From NCBI RefSeq assembly GCF_016741815.1, contig NZ_JAERRJ010000012.1, positions 248,001 to 312,000 on the forward strand: a stretch of DNA of 64,000 nucleotides, written 5' to 3'. The translations under genes were made by a program, and so were the position numbers. Shown here in pieces: positions 36,434 to 44,430 of this stretch; positions within the stretch are counted from its first letter, which is position 1; the number at the start of each line of letters is the position of its first letter. The notes beneath the pieces were generated by a model. The model worked only from the letters and a program-made list of their open reading frames with translations, searched no databases and was not told the DNA's origin. The DNA comes from Nocardia acididurans (GTDB taxonomy: Bacteria; Actinomycetota; Actinomycetes; Mycobacteriales; Mycobacteriaceae).

Positions 36434-37290
36434 ACGGAAGCCTCGAGGAAGAACTGGGCGTAGGGAACGGTCCACACGGCTTCGTGCCCGAGCCGGTGGC
36501 CGGTGAAACCGCCGTCACCGTAGGCGGTTCCGTGATCCGAGCAGACGATGGTGAAGCAGCGCCGTCTGCCGCTCATTGCGGCGAACAGCCGGCCGATGTG
36601 CGCGTCCACGTATTCCATTGCGGCGGCGTGTGTTTCGCGACTGTCCCCCGCATCCCTGGTCGCCCCGGGCAGGTGGAACCAGTTGGGCTGATGCAGTGCG
36701 GACACGTTGACGAACAGGAAAAGCCTGCGCTGCACGGGAAGTGCGGCGATCACCGCCTCGGCGCGGGCCACCTGTGATTCGAAGGAGATGGGCGAGGCCA
36801 CCGAGAACTCCTGCTCCCAGTGGCTGTCCTGGAACAGCCCCGGCAGCACCGACCCGAGCGGCCCGCGCTTGTTGAAGAAGCCCACTCCCCCGATGCAGAC
36901 GGTGCGATAGCCCTCGGCGGCGAGTGCGGTGACGAAATCCGGCGTGTCGTAGACGAAGGTGCGGCCCGCGGTGGTCTCGCTGCCTTCGAATCGGGCTGCG
37001 AAGAGCCGTGGGTGCGGGCCGGGCGTGGCGGGTGTCGGCAGGAAGCCCGCGAAGATCGCCTGATGCGACGCATAGGTGAAACTGCCCGGGGCATGGCGCT
37101 TCTCCCATTCGCCGCCGGGGAGGTGCCGGGCCAGATTCGGCAGCCGCCCCGCCGCCAGCAGTTCGGCGGCCACATCGAAGCGCAGGGTGTCGAGGGTGAT
37201 CAGCAGCAGATCGTCCCGGCCGATCACCTCGTTCATATCCGGATCGGGTCCGGGCTCCGGCTCATGCGGCTCCGGTTCAGGCGATGGCAT
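36430..37290 (-). CDS. STM4013-family hydrolase (alkaline phosphatase/sulfatase fold)
   Basis: A protein of about 286 residues of the alkaline-phosphatase superfamily: LLLITLDTLRFD (metal Asp and the nucleophile-position Thr), GSFTYASHQAIFAGFLP and CSDHGTAYGD followed by GHRLGHEAVW (metal Asp/His cluster). It should use two metals to hydrolyse a phosphate or sulfate ester or phosphodiester. No signal peptide, so it is cytosolic. The N-terminal PEPEPHEPEPGPDPD stretch is low complexity. ATG 37290 lies inside the STM4014 coding end (14-base overlap). It is the third gene of the coupled operon. Confidence 0.87.
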   Translation of the reverse strand: MPSPEPEPHEPEPGPDPDMNEVIGRDDLLLITLDTLRFDVAAELLAAGRLPNLARHLPGGEWEKRHAPGSFTYASHQAIFAGFLPTPATPGPHPRLFAARFEGSETTAGRTFVYDTPDFVTALAAEGYRTVCIGGVGFFNKRGPLGSVLPGLFQDSHWEQEFSVASPISFESQVARAEAVIAALPVQRRLFLFVNVSALHQPNWFHLPGATRDAGDSRETHAAAMEYVDAHIGRLFAAMSGRRRCFTIVCSDHGTAYGDGGFTGHRLGHEAVWTVPYAQFFLEASV

Positions 37291-38404
37291 CGTGCTGGTT
37301 CCCTGTCCTGCGTAGTAGTACGGCGACCTGGGCATCGTAGGTGTCGCCGGATTCGGCCCCGCTGCCGTCCAGACCGTTCAGTCCGGGAAGCAGGTCGCCG
37401 AAGGCATTGACCTCGCCGACCGCGAACCGTCGCCATCCGGCCACCGGCAGCAGATCCACACCCACCCGGGAGAATCCCGGGAAGCAGGCCGCGGCCCGCT
37501 CACAGATTCCCAGCACCTCGCCCCACTCCCCGCCCGCATTCGCGATGGCCGCCCGCACCGCCGCGAGATCGCCGCGCGCCCCGCCGAGGTGCAGATTCGT
37601 CATGGGCGATCGGCTGGTGCGCACCACCGCGTGCGTGGCCCGGCCCCGCACCACGACCACGCGCAGATCCGCGCTGCGCCCGTGCTGGGCGGCCTTGGGC
37701 AGCCACCGTTCCACATGCAGCCCGTCGGGTGCGAGCGCGTCCACAATGGCCGCGACCTCCGCCTCGGTGCTGTACTTCCGCACCCGCAGCGAATTGAACA
37801 ACCGCCCCCGCGCGTCCCGCTCGACCGAGGTGATCGCCTGTACCCGCCCGGCATTCGAGGTCGCCAGTGCCAGCACGCCGGACGCGGAGGAACCGTGCGC
37901 GAGTTTCACGAAGACACGCTCGAGCCCGGCGCGCGTCATGCGCTCGCGCAGATCCGCCCAGCCGCGCACCGGCTCGGTCACCCCGGAGGTCAGCGCGAAG
38001 GGCACGGGGACACCGGCATTCGTCAGGACTTCGTGGCAACGACGTTTGTCGAACAGCACGGCCAGGTCGGCCGGATCGTCGAGAAGTGTTGCGCCGCAGC
38101 CTGTCACCTGCTCGCCGAGAGACCGCGCGAGCGCGGTGAACCGCGCATACCAGCGCCCTGTCCCCTCGACGCGGGTCGCGTCCGTCACGCCGCGCAGTTC
38201 GCGGTCCAACACCGGGTCCTCGCCCGGGGATTCGAGGCGGACCAGATCACCGGGAGCGAATGCGGCGCTGCCGGAGTGGACATCGCGCCAGGACAAGACG
38301 CGGGCATCGGAGTGTCCGGCCCGGCGCAGGGCGTCCTGGAAGAGGCCGACGCGGCGGTTCCCGGGAATACCGACGATCGTGATGGCGCCGGGGCGAGAGG
38401 TCAC
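37277..38404 (-). CDS. STM4014-family protein (ATP-grasp-like)
   Basis: A 375-residue protein. FDKRRCHEVLTNAGVPVP (pre-grasp helix), RVFVKLAHGSSASGV (P-loop-like strand and Lys), SADLRVVVVRG, and VGVDLLPVAGWRRFAVGEVNAFGDL (metal-binding Glu/Asn) read as an ATP-grasp fold, as in RimK-type carboxylate-amine ligases. Such enzymes join a carboxylate to an amine through an acyl-phosphate. The GTG start at 38404 overlaps the STM4015 stop (GTGA). Substrate unknown; ligation of an amino acid or peptide is inference. It is the second gene of the operon. Confidence 0.8.
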   Translation of the reverse strand: MTSRPGAITIVGIPGNRRVGLFQDALRRAGHSDARVLSWRDVHSGSAAFAPGDLVRLESPGEDPVLDRELRGVTDATRVEGTGRWYARFTALARSLGEQVTGCGATLLDDPADLAVLFDKRRCHEVLTNAGVPVPFALTSGVTEPVRGWADLRERMTRAGLERVFVKLAHGSSASGVLALATSNAGRVQAITSVERDARGRLFNSLRVRKYSTEAEVAAIVDALAPDGLHVERWLPKAAQHGRSADLRVVVVRGRATHAVVRTSRSPMTNLHLGGARGDLAAVRAAIANAGGEWGEVLGICERAAACFPGFSRVGVDLLPVAGWRRFAVGEVNAFGDLLPGLNGLDGSGAESGDTYDAQVAVLLRRTGNQHDAIA

Positions 38405-39363
38405 TCGGCGACCGCGGTATAGCGCCAGCCGTTGTCCTCCTCGGCGTCGCGCTTGTCCGCGTCGACGGTCACGCCCGCGGGTTCCAGTGCGGCGAGCAGG
38501 CGTTCGCGCATGGTCGCGGAGAGGAAATTGTGGTGCAGGTCCAGCCTTTCCAGGTGGGTGAGGGGCTGGCCCGCGAGCAGGGCCTCCGCGCCCTCGTCGC
38601 CCAGGGTGCCCATCGCCAGGCCGAGGGTGGTCAGGCGCGCCACCACGGGAGCGCTCGCCACGGCGACGGCGATCTCATCCTGAATCTCACTGTTGCACAG
38701 CGCCAGATGACGGAGTCGAGGCAGGCGCACGCCGGTGAAAACGAGTTCCAGATCGTCGACGGTGGTGTTGCCGCCGTAGTTGTCGACGCCGAGCCAGAGC
38801 TCGAGGCTCTCCAGCGCGGGCAGGTCGCTGGCGGCGATACCGCGGACGACCTCACCGTCCAGCCCACCGGTCTGGACGGTGAGCGCGCGCAGGCCCTTGT
38901 GTGTGAGCGGCGGGAAGGACAGCATCTCGCTGCCGCGCACGACGATCTCCTCGAGGTCGGGGAAGGCTTTCAACAGAACGGTGACATCGCTCTGGTGGAT
39001 CCAGGAGATCTCGTTCTCCTCGTAGACGATGTCGCCGAGGAAGACCGCGCGCAGCGCGGGCAGCCGATCCCGCGCCTCGACGATCGCGTCGATGACAGTG
39101 GCGGAAGTGTCGTCGCTCTCGCCCCACGGACCGACGACCAGGGCACTCACGGTGGTGGTGTCCGTCGCGGCCAGGAACCGTGCGAAAGCCTCCGGCCAGG
39201 TCTCCTTGGAGTCGTACGGCTCGATGGCGACTCGCCACGCCACGCCCGCGGGGGACCGGAACGCGGCCTTGGCGAGCGGCTTCGAGGCGTCCTTCGCGCC
39301 GGGGTCCGGCAGGTTGAACACGGGCAGGCCGTGGAACTCCGTGATGTGGTCACTGATGGTCAT
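38401..39363 (-). CDS. STM4015-family leucine-rich-repeat-like protein
   Basis: A 320-residue protein and first gene of the operon. Residues 1-75 (MTISDHITEFHGLPVFNLP, landmark) form a distinct N-terminal domain; from about 85 onward the chain is built from leucine-rich repeats: LPALRAVFLGDI, FPDLEEIVVRGS, HKGLRALTVQTG, LPALESLELWLG, LPRLRHLALCNSEI, ARLTTLGLAMGTLG and LTHLERLDLHHNFLS. The LRR solenoid suggests a binding or scaffold role rather than catalysis. ATG 39363 has CGGAG eight bases upstream. Its promoter must lie in the 229-bp gap shared with the divergent His-motif gene. Confidence 0.85.
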   Translation of the reverse strand: MTISDHITEFHGLPVFNLPDPGAKDASKPLAKAAFRSPAGVAWRVAIEPYDSKETWPEAFARFLAATDTTTVSALVVGPWGESDDTSATVIDAIVEARDRLPALRAVFLGDIVYEENEISWIHQSDVTVLLKAFPDLEEIVVRGSEMLSFPPLTHKGLRALTVQTGGLDGEVVRGIAASDLPALESLELWLGVDNYGGNTTVDDLELVFTGVRLPRLRHLALCNSEIQDEIAVAVASAPVVARLTTLGLAMGTLGDEGAEALLAGQPLTHLERLDLHHNFLSATMRERLLAALEPAGVTVDADKRDAEEDNGWRYTAVAE

Positions 39364-39592
39364 AGCTGCGACTCCGTGCGCCGGTGACTGTTGTCGGTTC
39401 GAGGTTTCCGCCAGTTCTACCAAGCCGCGGTGACATCGAACCCGGGTGGGCGGCGGCGACGCGCGGCGCGCACACGACGACGGTGGTCCGCGCCCGCGAA
39501 CCACGGGTTCCGCGCCGCGAATTGTCGTACCCGCGCGCTAGTTTCGAATCGAGCCCGTGAAGGGGCCGGATTCGTCGAGGGATGGGTTTCTC

Positions 39593-39910
39593 ATGTTCCG
39601 TCAGGGAGATGTGCTGATCGTGCCGGTGGCCGAGGCGTCGGTTCCGGCGTATGCGCAGGACGCGCCCGGCCTGCAACGTGATTCGCGCGGCCGGATGGTG
39701 CTGGCGCTGGGCGAGGTCACCGGCCACGCGCACGCGCTGTCGGCCCCCGGCCGGCTGGTGCGCACGAGCGGGCAGACCCTGCTGCATCTCCCCGAGGGCG
39801 GACGGCTCGTCCACGAGGAGCACGCCGCCATCGCCCTGCCTCAGGGCTGGTATCGCATTGTGCGGCAACGGGAGTACACGCCCGGTGCGGTGCGCATCGT
39901 CGCCGACTGA
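39593..39910 (+). CDS. small His-motif protein paired with DUF6745
   Basis: A 105-residue soluble protein, MFRQGDVLIVPVAEA..., rich in beta strands with conserved-looking GEVTGHAHAL (about residue 40), HEEHAAIALPQGWYRI (about 75) and RQREYTPGAV near the end. The GHAH and HEEH pairs suggest a small cupin- or barrel-like metal site; no catalytic family is recognised. The ATG at 39593 gives the natural MFRQGD start; an in-frame GTG at 39557 is less likely. It is transcribed away from STM4015 and 48 bp before the DUF6745 gene, probably as one unit. Confidence 0.75.
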   Translation: MFRQGDVLIVPVAEASVPAYAQDAPGLQRDSRGRMVLALGEVTGHAHALSAPGRLVRTSGQTLLHLPEGGRLVHEEHAAIALPQGWYRIVRQREYTPGAVRIVAD

Positions 39911-39958
39911 GCTACCCGCGTCGAATCGTTCGAACTCCAGCTACCCAGGGGATTTCCT

Positions 39959-41035
39959 ATGCAGCAAACCGACGACTGGCGCGCGGTCGCGGCGTGTACC
40001 GAACCTGCCGACCGGGCTGCCGCCGAGGCGGCGGTCCGAATCGCCTACCGCAGCGCGGGGCTGGCCGAACCGGCTCTGATCTGCTGGGCGGATTCTCCGC
40101 TCGCCGGCCTGAACACCGTTCGGGCGCTGGAGAATCCGGGGGCCTCGGTACGGGAGCAGGTGCGCACGCTGCCGTGGGCGCGGGAGCGGCGGCGGGTGCA
40201 CGAGGCGCTGGGGGCGGACAGCTGGAACGAGCTGTGGCAGGCCACCGGCGCACAGCTCTGGGAGGTCACCCGCACGCTCACCGATCGTATTCGGTCCGGC
40301 GTCGTCGAGGCGGTACTCGGCCCGGAACCGATCGAAACCGATTCCGGGCGAAGGAATTTCGGCCGGGGTACGAGGGGGAACGAGGAGCGCCGGGAGCGGG
40401 CGGCCGCTGAGGCGGAGATTCGCGGGGTGCTGCTCGACGCGGTGCACGGACAGCATGACGCGCCCTGGCTGGCGGCCTTCGACGGCACCGGTGACAGGCT
40501 GGCCGGATTGGCGGGGGTCGCGCGGCATGCCGGATGGTGGTGGCCGTTCGAGAACGCGGTCGTGCTGACCGAGCGGCCGCTGCGGTTGGCACGGGACGAG
40601 GCCGGTCGGCTGCACAGCGGCGACGGGCCTGCGCTGGTGTATCCGGACGGGTTCGCGCTGTACGCCTGGGGCGGGATGCCGGTGCCCGCCGATTTCCTCG
40701 ACGGCCTGAACACGCTGACGCCGGAGCGTATTCGCGCCGAGGAGAACGCCGAGCTGCGCCGCGTCATGCTCGAGCACTTCGGGTACGACCGGTACCTGGC
40801 GGAGTCGAACGCACAGCCGGTGCATCGCGACGAAACCGGAATCCTCTGGCGCATAGCGCTTCCCGACGACGAGGACGTCGCCATGGTCGAGGTGGTGAAC
40901 TCGACGGCGGAACCGGACGGCACCTATCGCACCTACTGGCTGCGGGTGCCGCCCCGAACCCGGACCGCCCGGGAGGGTGTGGCCTGGACCTTCGGGCTGA
41001 CCGCCGACGAATACGACCCCCTGCGGCAGACCTAG
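39959..41035 (+). CDS. DUF6745 protein
   Basis: A 358-residue soluble protein that matches DUF6745 in pattern: GWWWPFENAVVLTERPLRLARDEAGRLHSGDGPALVYPDGFALYAWGGMPVP (landmarks GWWWPFE, LHSGDGPA, YPDGFALYAW) and a C-terminal HRDETGILWRIALPDDEDVAMVEVVNST. No catalytic residues are recognised and the function is unknown. It forms a two-gene unit with the small His-motif protein, divergent from the STM4011-4015 operon. I recall such genes near STM4015-family genes in other actinobacteria, but this should be checked. Confidence 0.78.
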   Translation: MQQTDDWRAVAACTEPADRAAAEAAVRIAYRSAGLAEPALICWADSPLAGLNTVRALENPGASVREQVRTLPWARERRRVHEALGADSWNELWQATGAQLWEVTRTLTDRIRSGVVEAVLGPEPIETDSGRRNFGRGTRGNEERRERAAAEAEIRGVLLDAVHGQHDAPWLAAFDGTGDRLAGLAGVARHAGWWWPFENAVVLTERPLRLARDEAGRLHSGDGPALVYPDGFALYAWGGMPVPADFLDGLNTLTPERIRAEENAELRRVMLEHFGYDRYLAESNAQPVHRDETGILWRIALPDDEDVAMVEVVNSTAEPDGTYRTYWLRVPPRTRTAREGVAWTFGLTADEYDPLRQT

Positions 41036-41075
41036 CCGCCCCCGGTGGCGGCGTGGTGCTTCTACACTGGGCAGC

Positions 41076-41420
41076 GTGCAATTTCGACGGCTGATCGCCC
41101 TGTCCACATTCGCGCTTCTGGTCCCGGCCGGGGTTACCGCGTGCACGGCCGAGGGGCCGGGTAGCAAGTCCGAGTGCGATGTCACCGGGTGCACCATCAC
41201 CTTCGATCGCGGGGTGAACGCGCAGGCCAGCGTGCTGGGGATCCAGGCGGAACTGGTTGCGGTGAACGGGAACAATGTCACCTTGAAGGTGGGCGGGCAG
41301 GAGATCGTCGTGCCGGTGGGCGAGACCCAGCCGACCGATGGGCTCAGTGTCGGGGTGCAGCAGGTGACTCAGGACAATGTCGTGGTGCGGATCGCTACGG
41401 GGATTCAGACGAACAACTAG
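41076..41420 (+). CDS. small secreted lipoprotein, hypothetical
   Basis: A 114-residue protein with GTG start, an N-terminal signal (FRRLIALSTFALLVPAGVTA) and a lipobox ending VTAC, so the Cys at about residue 23 should be lipidated. The mature part is small and strand-rich (CTITFDRGVNAQASVLGIQ, VVPVGETQPTDGLSVGVQQV), with two further Cys at C-DVTG-C that could pair. No family is recognised. It starts 40 bp after the DUF6745 gene and 62 bp before the esterase-like gene. Confidence 0.75.
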   Translation: MQFRRLIALSTFALLVPAGVTACTAEGPGSKSECDVTGCTITFDRGVNAQASVLGIQAELVAVNGNNVTLKVGGQEIVVPVGETQPTDGLSVGVQQVTQDNVVVRIATGIQTNN

Positions 41421-41482
41421 GCCGGGAAACCCGGTCATTCGGCAGAGGCGAGGGTGCGGGGTCGGTTCGTAGCGTCGATGCC

Positions 41483-42739
41483 ATGAACGCGACGACATAC
41501 TCAGCTGCGGTGATCGAATGGCTGCGGGGTTCCGCGCAGCCGCTGTCGGGGACTCGGGCCGGTGCCGTGGGGGACCTCACGCCGCCGGACCTCACGCCGC
41601 CGGACCTCACGCCACCGGACCTCGCGCCGCTGGGTCGTGCGCTCGGGGCGGCGAGCGTGGTGGGCCTCGGGGAGTCCACCCGGTTCTCCGCGGAGACCTT
41701 CGGGGTGCGGGAGCGGATCTTCCGGATACTGGTGTCGGAGTACGGGTTCCGGGCGCTGGCGCTGCAGGACGGGGCACGGTCCGGTGAACGCATGGATCGG
41801 TATGTCCTGGGTGGTCCGGGGACGGCCGAGGAGGCGCTCGGGCAGGCGTGGCGGCCCTGGCGGACGGCGGAGCTGGCCGGGGCGTTGGAGTGGATCCGGG
41901 CATTCAATCGGGAGCATCCGGGGGATCCGGTGCGGGTGTTCGGAATTCAGCCGCCGCATGCCGAACCCTCCGATTACGATGCGGTTCTCGAGTACGTGCG
42001 GCAGGTCGCCCCGGACCGGGTGGCCGACCTGGACGCTCATCTCGCGCCGATCCGCACGGCGCATCGCATGGACGAGCATGTGCAGCGGCATCAGGGCATC
42101 CATCCGGGGCGTCCGTTCGCCGCGCACGCTCGTGACGCCGTGGCGCTGATCCAGTCCCTGCCCGAGTCACCGGAACGCGCGGCCGCGCTGGACCGTGCCC
42201 GGCTGATCCTGGCCTTCCACGAGCAGAGCGTGGCCGGGCGTGGCAGCTTCGCGATGGATGAGAGTGCGCAAGCGCGCCGGATCATCGACCGGTACGAGCG
42301 CACGGGGGCGCGCATCGCCTACTGGGACGGCATCGCGCATACGGCGGCGCTCGGCAGCGATGTGCACGGTGTCCGCGCCCTGGGTCTGGGCGGCTATCTG
42401 CGGGAGCGGTTCGGAGCGGACTACGTCTCCGTCGCGATCGGTTTCCACCACGGCGATCTGGGTCTGGCCGTGGCTCCGGACCCGGCTCCGGAGCTGCTCG
42501 ACGCCCTGCTGGGTGCGGTGGACCTGCCCGCCTACACGGTGGATCTGCGTGCTCCGGCGGCCGAATCCGTACGGGCCTGGCTGGACGCGCCGGCGGAGCT
42601 GCGCGTGATCAGCGGCGTCTACGATCCGGCGCAGGACGAGGCGGCGCGCATGACGGTCCCCGCCCTCGCGGCCGCGTTCGATGTGCTCGTCCACATCCGC
42701 GAGGCCACGCCCGTCGACTGGTTGCCGGTCGAACAGTGA
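41483..42739 (+). CDS. erythromycin-esterase-family homologue lacking active-site histidines
   Basis: A 418-residue protein of the erythromycin esterase fold: VVGLGESTRFSAETFGVRERIFRILV (landmarks), VRVFGIQPP, and RIAYWDGIAHTAALG. In EreA/EreB enzymes the first motif is GE-x-x-H and the last WAHN-x-H; here the first His is Arg67 and AHN is replaced by DGI, with one later His kept. It is therefore unlikely to be a macrolide esterase. Residues 31-50 are four copies of a D-L-T-P-P unit (41573-41632). ATG 41483 starts MNATTYSAAVIEW. It converges on the PhnZ-like gene 11 bp away. Confidence 0.8.
   Translation: MNATTYSAAVIEWLRGSAQPLSGTRAGAVGDLTPPDLTPPDLTPPDLAPLGRALGAASVVGLGESTRFSAETFGVRERIFRILVSEYGFRALALQDGARSGERMDRYVLGGPGTAEEALGQAWRPWRTAELAGALEWIRAFNREHPGDPVRVFGIQPPHAEPSDYDAVLEYVRQVAPDRVADLDAHLAPIRTAHRMDEHVQRHQGIHPGRPFAAHARDAVALIQSLPESPERAAALDRARLILAFHEQSVAGRGSFAMDESAQARRIIDRYERTGARIAYWDGIAHTAALGSDVHGVRALGLGGYLRERFGADYVSVAIGFHHGDLGLAVAPDPAPELLDALLGAVDLPAYTVDLRAPAAESVRAWLDAPAELRVISGVYDPAQDEAARMTVPALAAAFDVLVHIREATPVDWLPVEQ
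41573..41632 (+). repeat. 15-bp tandem repeat, four units, within the esterase-like gene
   Basis: Units of GACCTCACGCCGCCG repeat four times in phase with the reading frame (41573, 41588, 41603, 41618), the last units diverging. They encode DLTPP three times, then DLAPL. Copy number is likely to vary between strains by slippage without breaking the frame. Confidence 0.9.
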
Positions 42740-42750
42740 CGGCCGAATGC

Positions 42751-43293
42751 TCAGCGGGCGGCCGCGACGCGCCGCACGACGGGCCGCCAGGATTCGAGGG
42801 ACCGCACGCTGAGGCCGACGACCTTGCCCGCGTCGTCCGCCCGGCGCAGTTCGAGGGCGGCCTGGAAATCCGGGTCGGATTCGAAGGCGGCGACTTCGCC
42901 GGGTGTCATGGGGCCGCCCTGGGCGAGCAGGGTGCGCCGACTCGACGGCGACAGCGCGTGACCCGAATCCACGGCGGCCAGATAGCGTTTCGCCGTCACA
43001 TGCAGTTCGATCAGGCGGGCCACACGGGGACCGAGCAGCGTGCGGACCGCCGCCGCGCCATGGCGGCCGTGGCCGGCGTCGTCGCCGGGGACGAGATGGT
43101 GGCCGATATCGTGCACCAGACCCGCGACCTGGAGTTCCTCATCGTCGGGAAAGCGCTGCCGCAGCAGTTCGGCGCATTGGCGATCGTGGTCGAGGATGTC
43201 GACGGGGTCGCCGCTGCGGTCGGGCATATCCCAGACGTCCGCGGTGTCGGCCAGCAGTGCCATGAGTTCGTCGACTGTCGAGACCACCTTCAT
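42751..43293 (-). CDS. PhnZ/TmpB-like HD-domain oxygenase
   Basis: A 180-residue HD-fold protein: DHDRQCAELL, LVHDIGHHLV, ARLIELHVTAKRYLAAVDSGH, LLAQGGPMTPGEVAAFESDP and ALELRRADDAGKV. The run LHVxAKRYL...D, then QGGPMxxxExxxFExxP...LRRxDDxAK is the signature of PhnZ-type mixed-valence di-iron oxygenases, which cleave C-P bonds of hydroxyphosphonates, and of relatives such as MIOX and TmpB. The HD residues are intact. No other phosphonate gene (phn, tmpA) lies nearby, so the substrate may be different. The start is ATG 43293; an internal Met (MALL) is a weaker choice. Confidence 0.82.
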   Translation of the reverse strand: MKVVSTVDELMALLADTADVWDMPDRSGDPVDILDHDRQCAELLRQRFPDDEELQVAGLVHDIGHHLVPGDDAGHGRHGAAAVRTLLGPRVARLIELHVTAKRYLAAVDSGHALSPSSRRTLLAQGGPMTPGEVAAFESDPDFQAALELRRADDAGKVVGLSVRSLESWRPVVRRVAAAR

Positions 43294-43452
43294 GAGCAAC
43301 ACCCTGGCGAATCCGCGTGAACTCGGCGTGACGGCGACGGAAACACTGTCCCGCTCCCCAGCCGTGAAAGACTGAGCCGCAATCGCTCTCATCCTCCGCT
43401 CTTTCCGGTTATGGTCGAACGCGATCTTCACAGCGGGAGGGAGCCCGGCAGC

Positions 43453-44331
43453 ATGGGCAGATTCATCAAGAGTTTCGGCTGGGACGTGTCCGCGCCACTG
43501 GGCCCGGAATCGTTGACCTGGAAGCATTTCGGCGATATCCGCTCCATGCTGATCCTCGGCCGCGCCGGAACCCTGCAGAACATGCACCCGGTGCTGGATC
43601 AGGCGCTGCGCGAGCATTCCAATTTCTTCACCGATCCGATGGACCGCTTCGACCGCTCCATCAAACCCATCCACGCCATGATCTACGAGCCCCGGCCCGC
43701 CGAGAACGCCGCCACCGTGCGCGATTTCCACAAGCCCATCAAGGGCGTCGACGAGCACGGCGAGCGCTATCACGCCCTGGACCCGGACGTGTTCTGGTGG
43801 ACGCACGTCACCTTCTACGAGTCGATCATCGCCACCCAGGAGTTCTTCGGCACCCCGCTCACCGAGACCGAGAAACGGCAACTGGTGGCCGAGGGCCTGA
43901 CCTGGTGGCGGCTCTACGGCATGAGCGAGCGCCCGGCCTTCGGCGACCATGACAGCTATGAGCGCTACTGGCGGCACATGTGGGACGAGGTGCTGGGCGG
44001 CAATCACACCACCGACTTCGCCGCGAACATCCATCGCGCGAAAGTGCCCGCGCCGCCGGGTGTTCCGGAGGCGGTGTGGCGCGCCGCGCGCTTCCCGGTG
44101 ATGAGCATCGGAGTATGGATCTCCAATGCCACCATGCCGCCCGAGGCCCGGAAACTGCTGGGCTGGAAGTGGACTCGCGCCGATCAGCTGGCCTTCGAGG
44201 TCTTCCGGCGCGCGGTGCGCGCGACCTGGGAGCTGGCGCCGCGCCGCCTGCGGTACCTGCCCGATTCATGGGCGGGCATGCAGCGCCACCGCATCGACCC
44301 CACGGCCTATCGGGAATCCGTCGCCGGCTGA
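43453..44331 (+). CDS. oxygenase MpaB family protein (DUF2236), copy 1
   Basis: A protein of about 292 residues in the DUF2236 family: GRAGTLQNMHPVLDQALREHSNFFTDP, VRDFHKPIKGVDEHGERYHALDPDVFWWTHVTF (landmarks RDFH, FWWTHVTF) and WRLYGMSERP. R-D-F-H fits the RxxH haem-ligand motif of this family (latex-clearing-protein and MpaB relatives), so it is probably a haem b oxygenase or cleavage enzyme. ATG 43453 is preferred because GGGAGGGAG lies ten bases upstream; the frame also has ATG 43411. It is divergent from the PhnZ-like gene. Confidence 0.83.
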   Translation: MGRFIKSFGWDVSAPLGPESLTWKHFGDIRSMLILGRAGTLQNMHPVLDQALREHSNFFTDPMDRFDRSIKPIHAMIYEPRPAENAATVRDFHKPIKGVDEHGERYHALDPDVFWWTHVTFYESIIATQEFFGTPLTETEKRQLVAEGLTWWRLYGMSERPAFGDHDSYERYWRHMWDEVLGGNHTTDFAANIHRAKVPAPPGVPEAVWRAARFPVMSIGVWISNATMPPEARKLLGWKWTRADQLAFEVFRRAVRATWELAPRRLRYLPDSWAGMQRHRIDPTAYRESVAG

Positions 44332-44430
44332 ATCCAGGGTGCGCGGCTGACCGCCGATCCACCTCCGATCACTACAATGGCAAACCATTAGCAATCTGAG
44401 TGAACGGCGTCCTCGACGCGCACCGGAGGC

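Noticed and set aside
39364..39592. Precursor peptide gene for the radical SAM operon
   Set aside because: No short frame with a ribosome site, leader-like region and Cys- or Thr-rich core was found on either strand of the gap.
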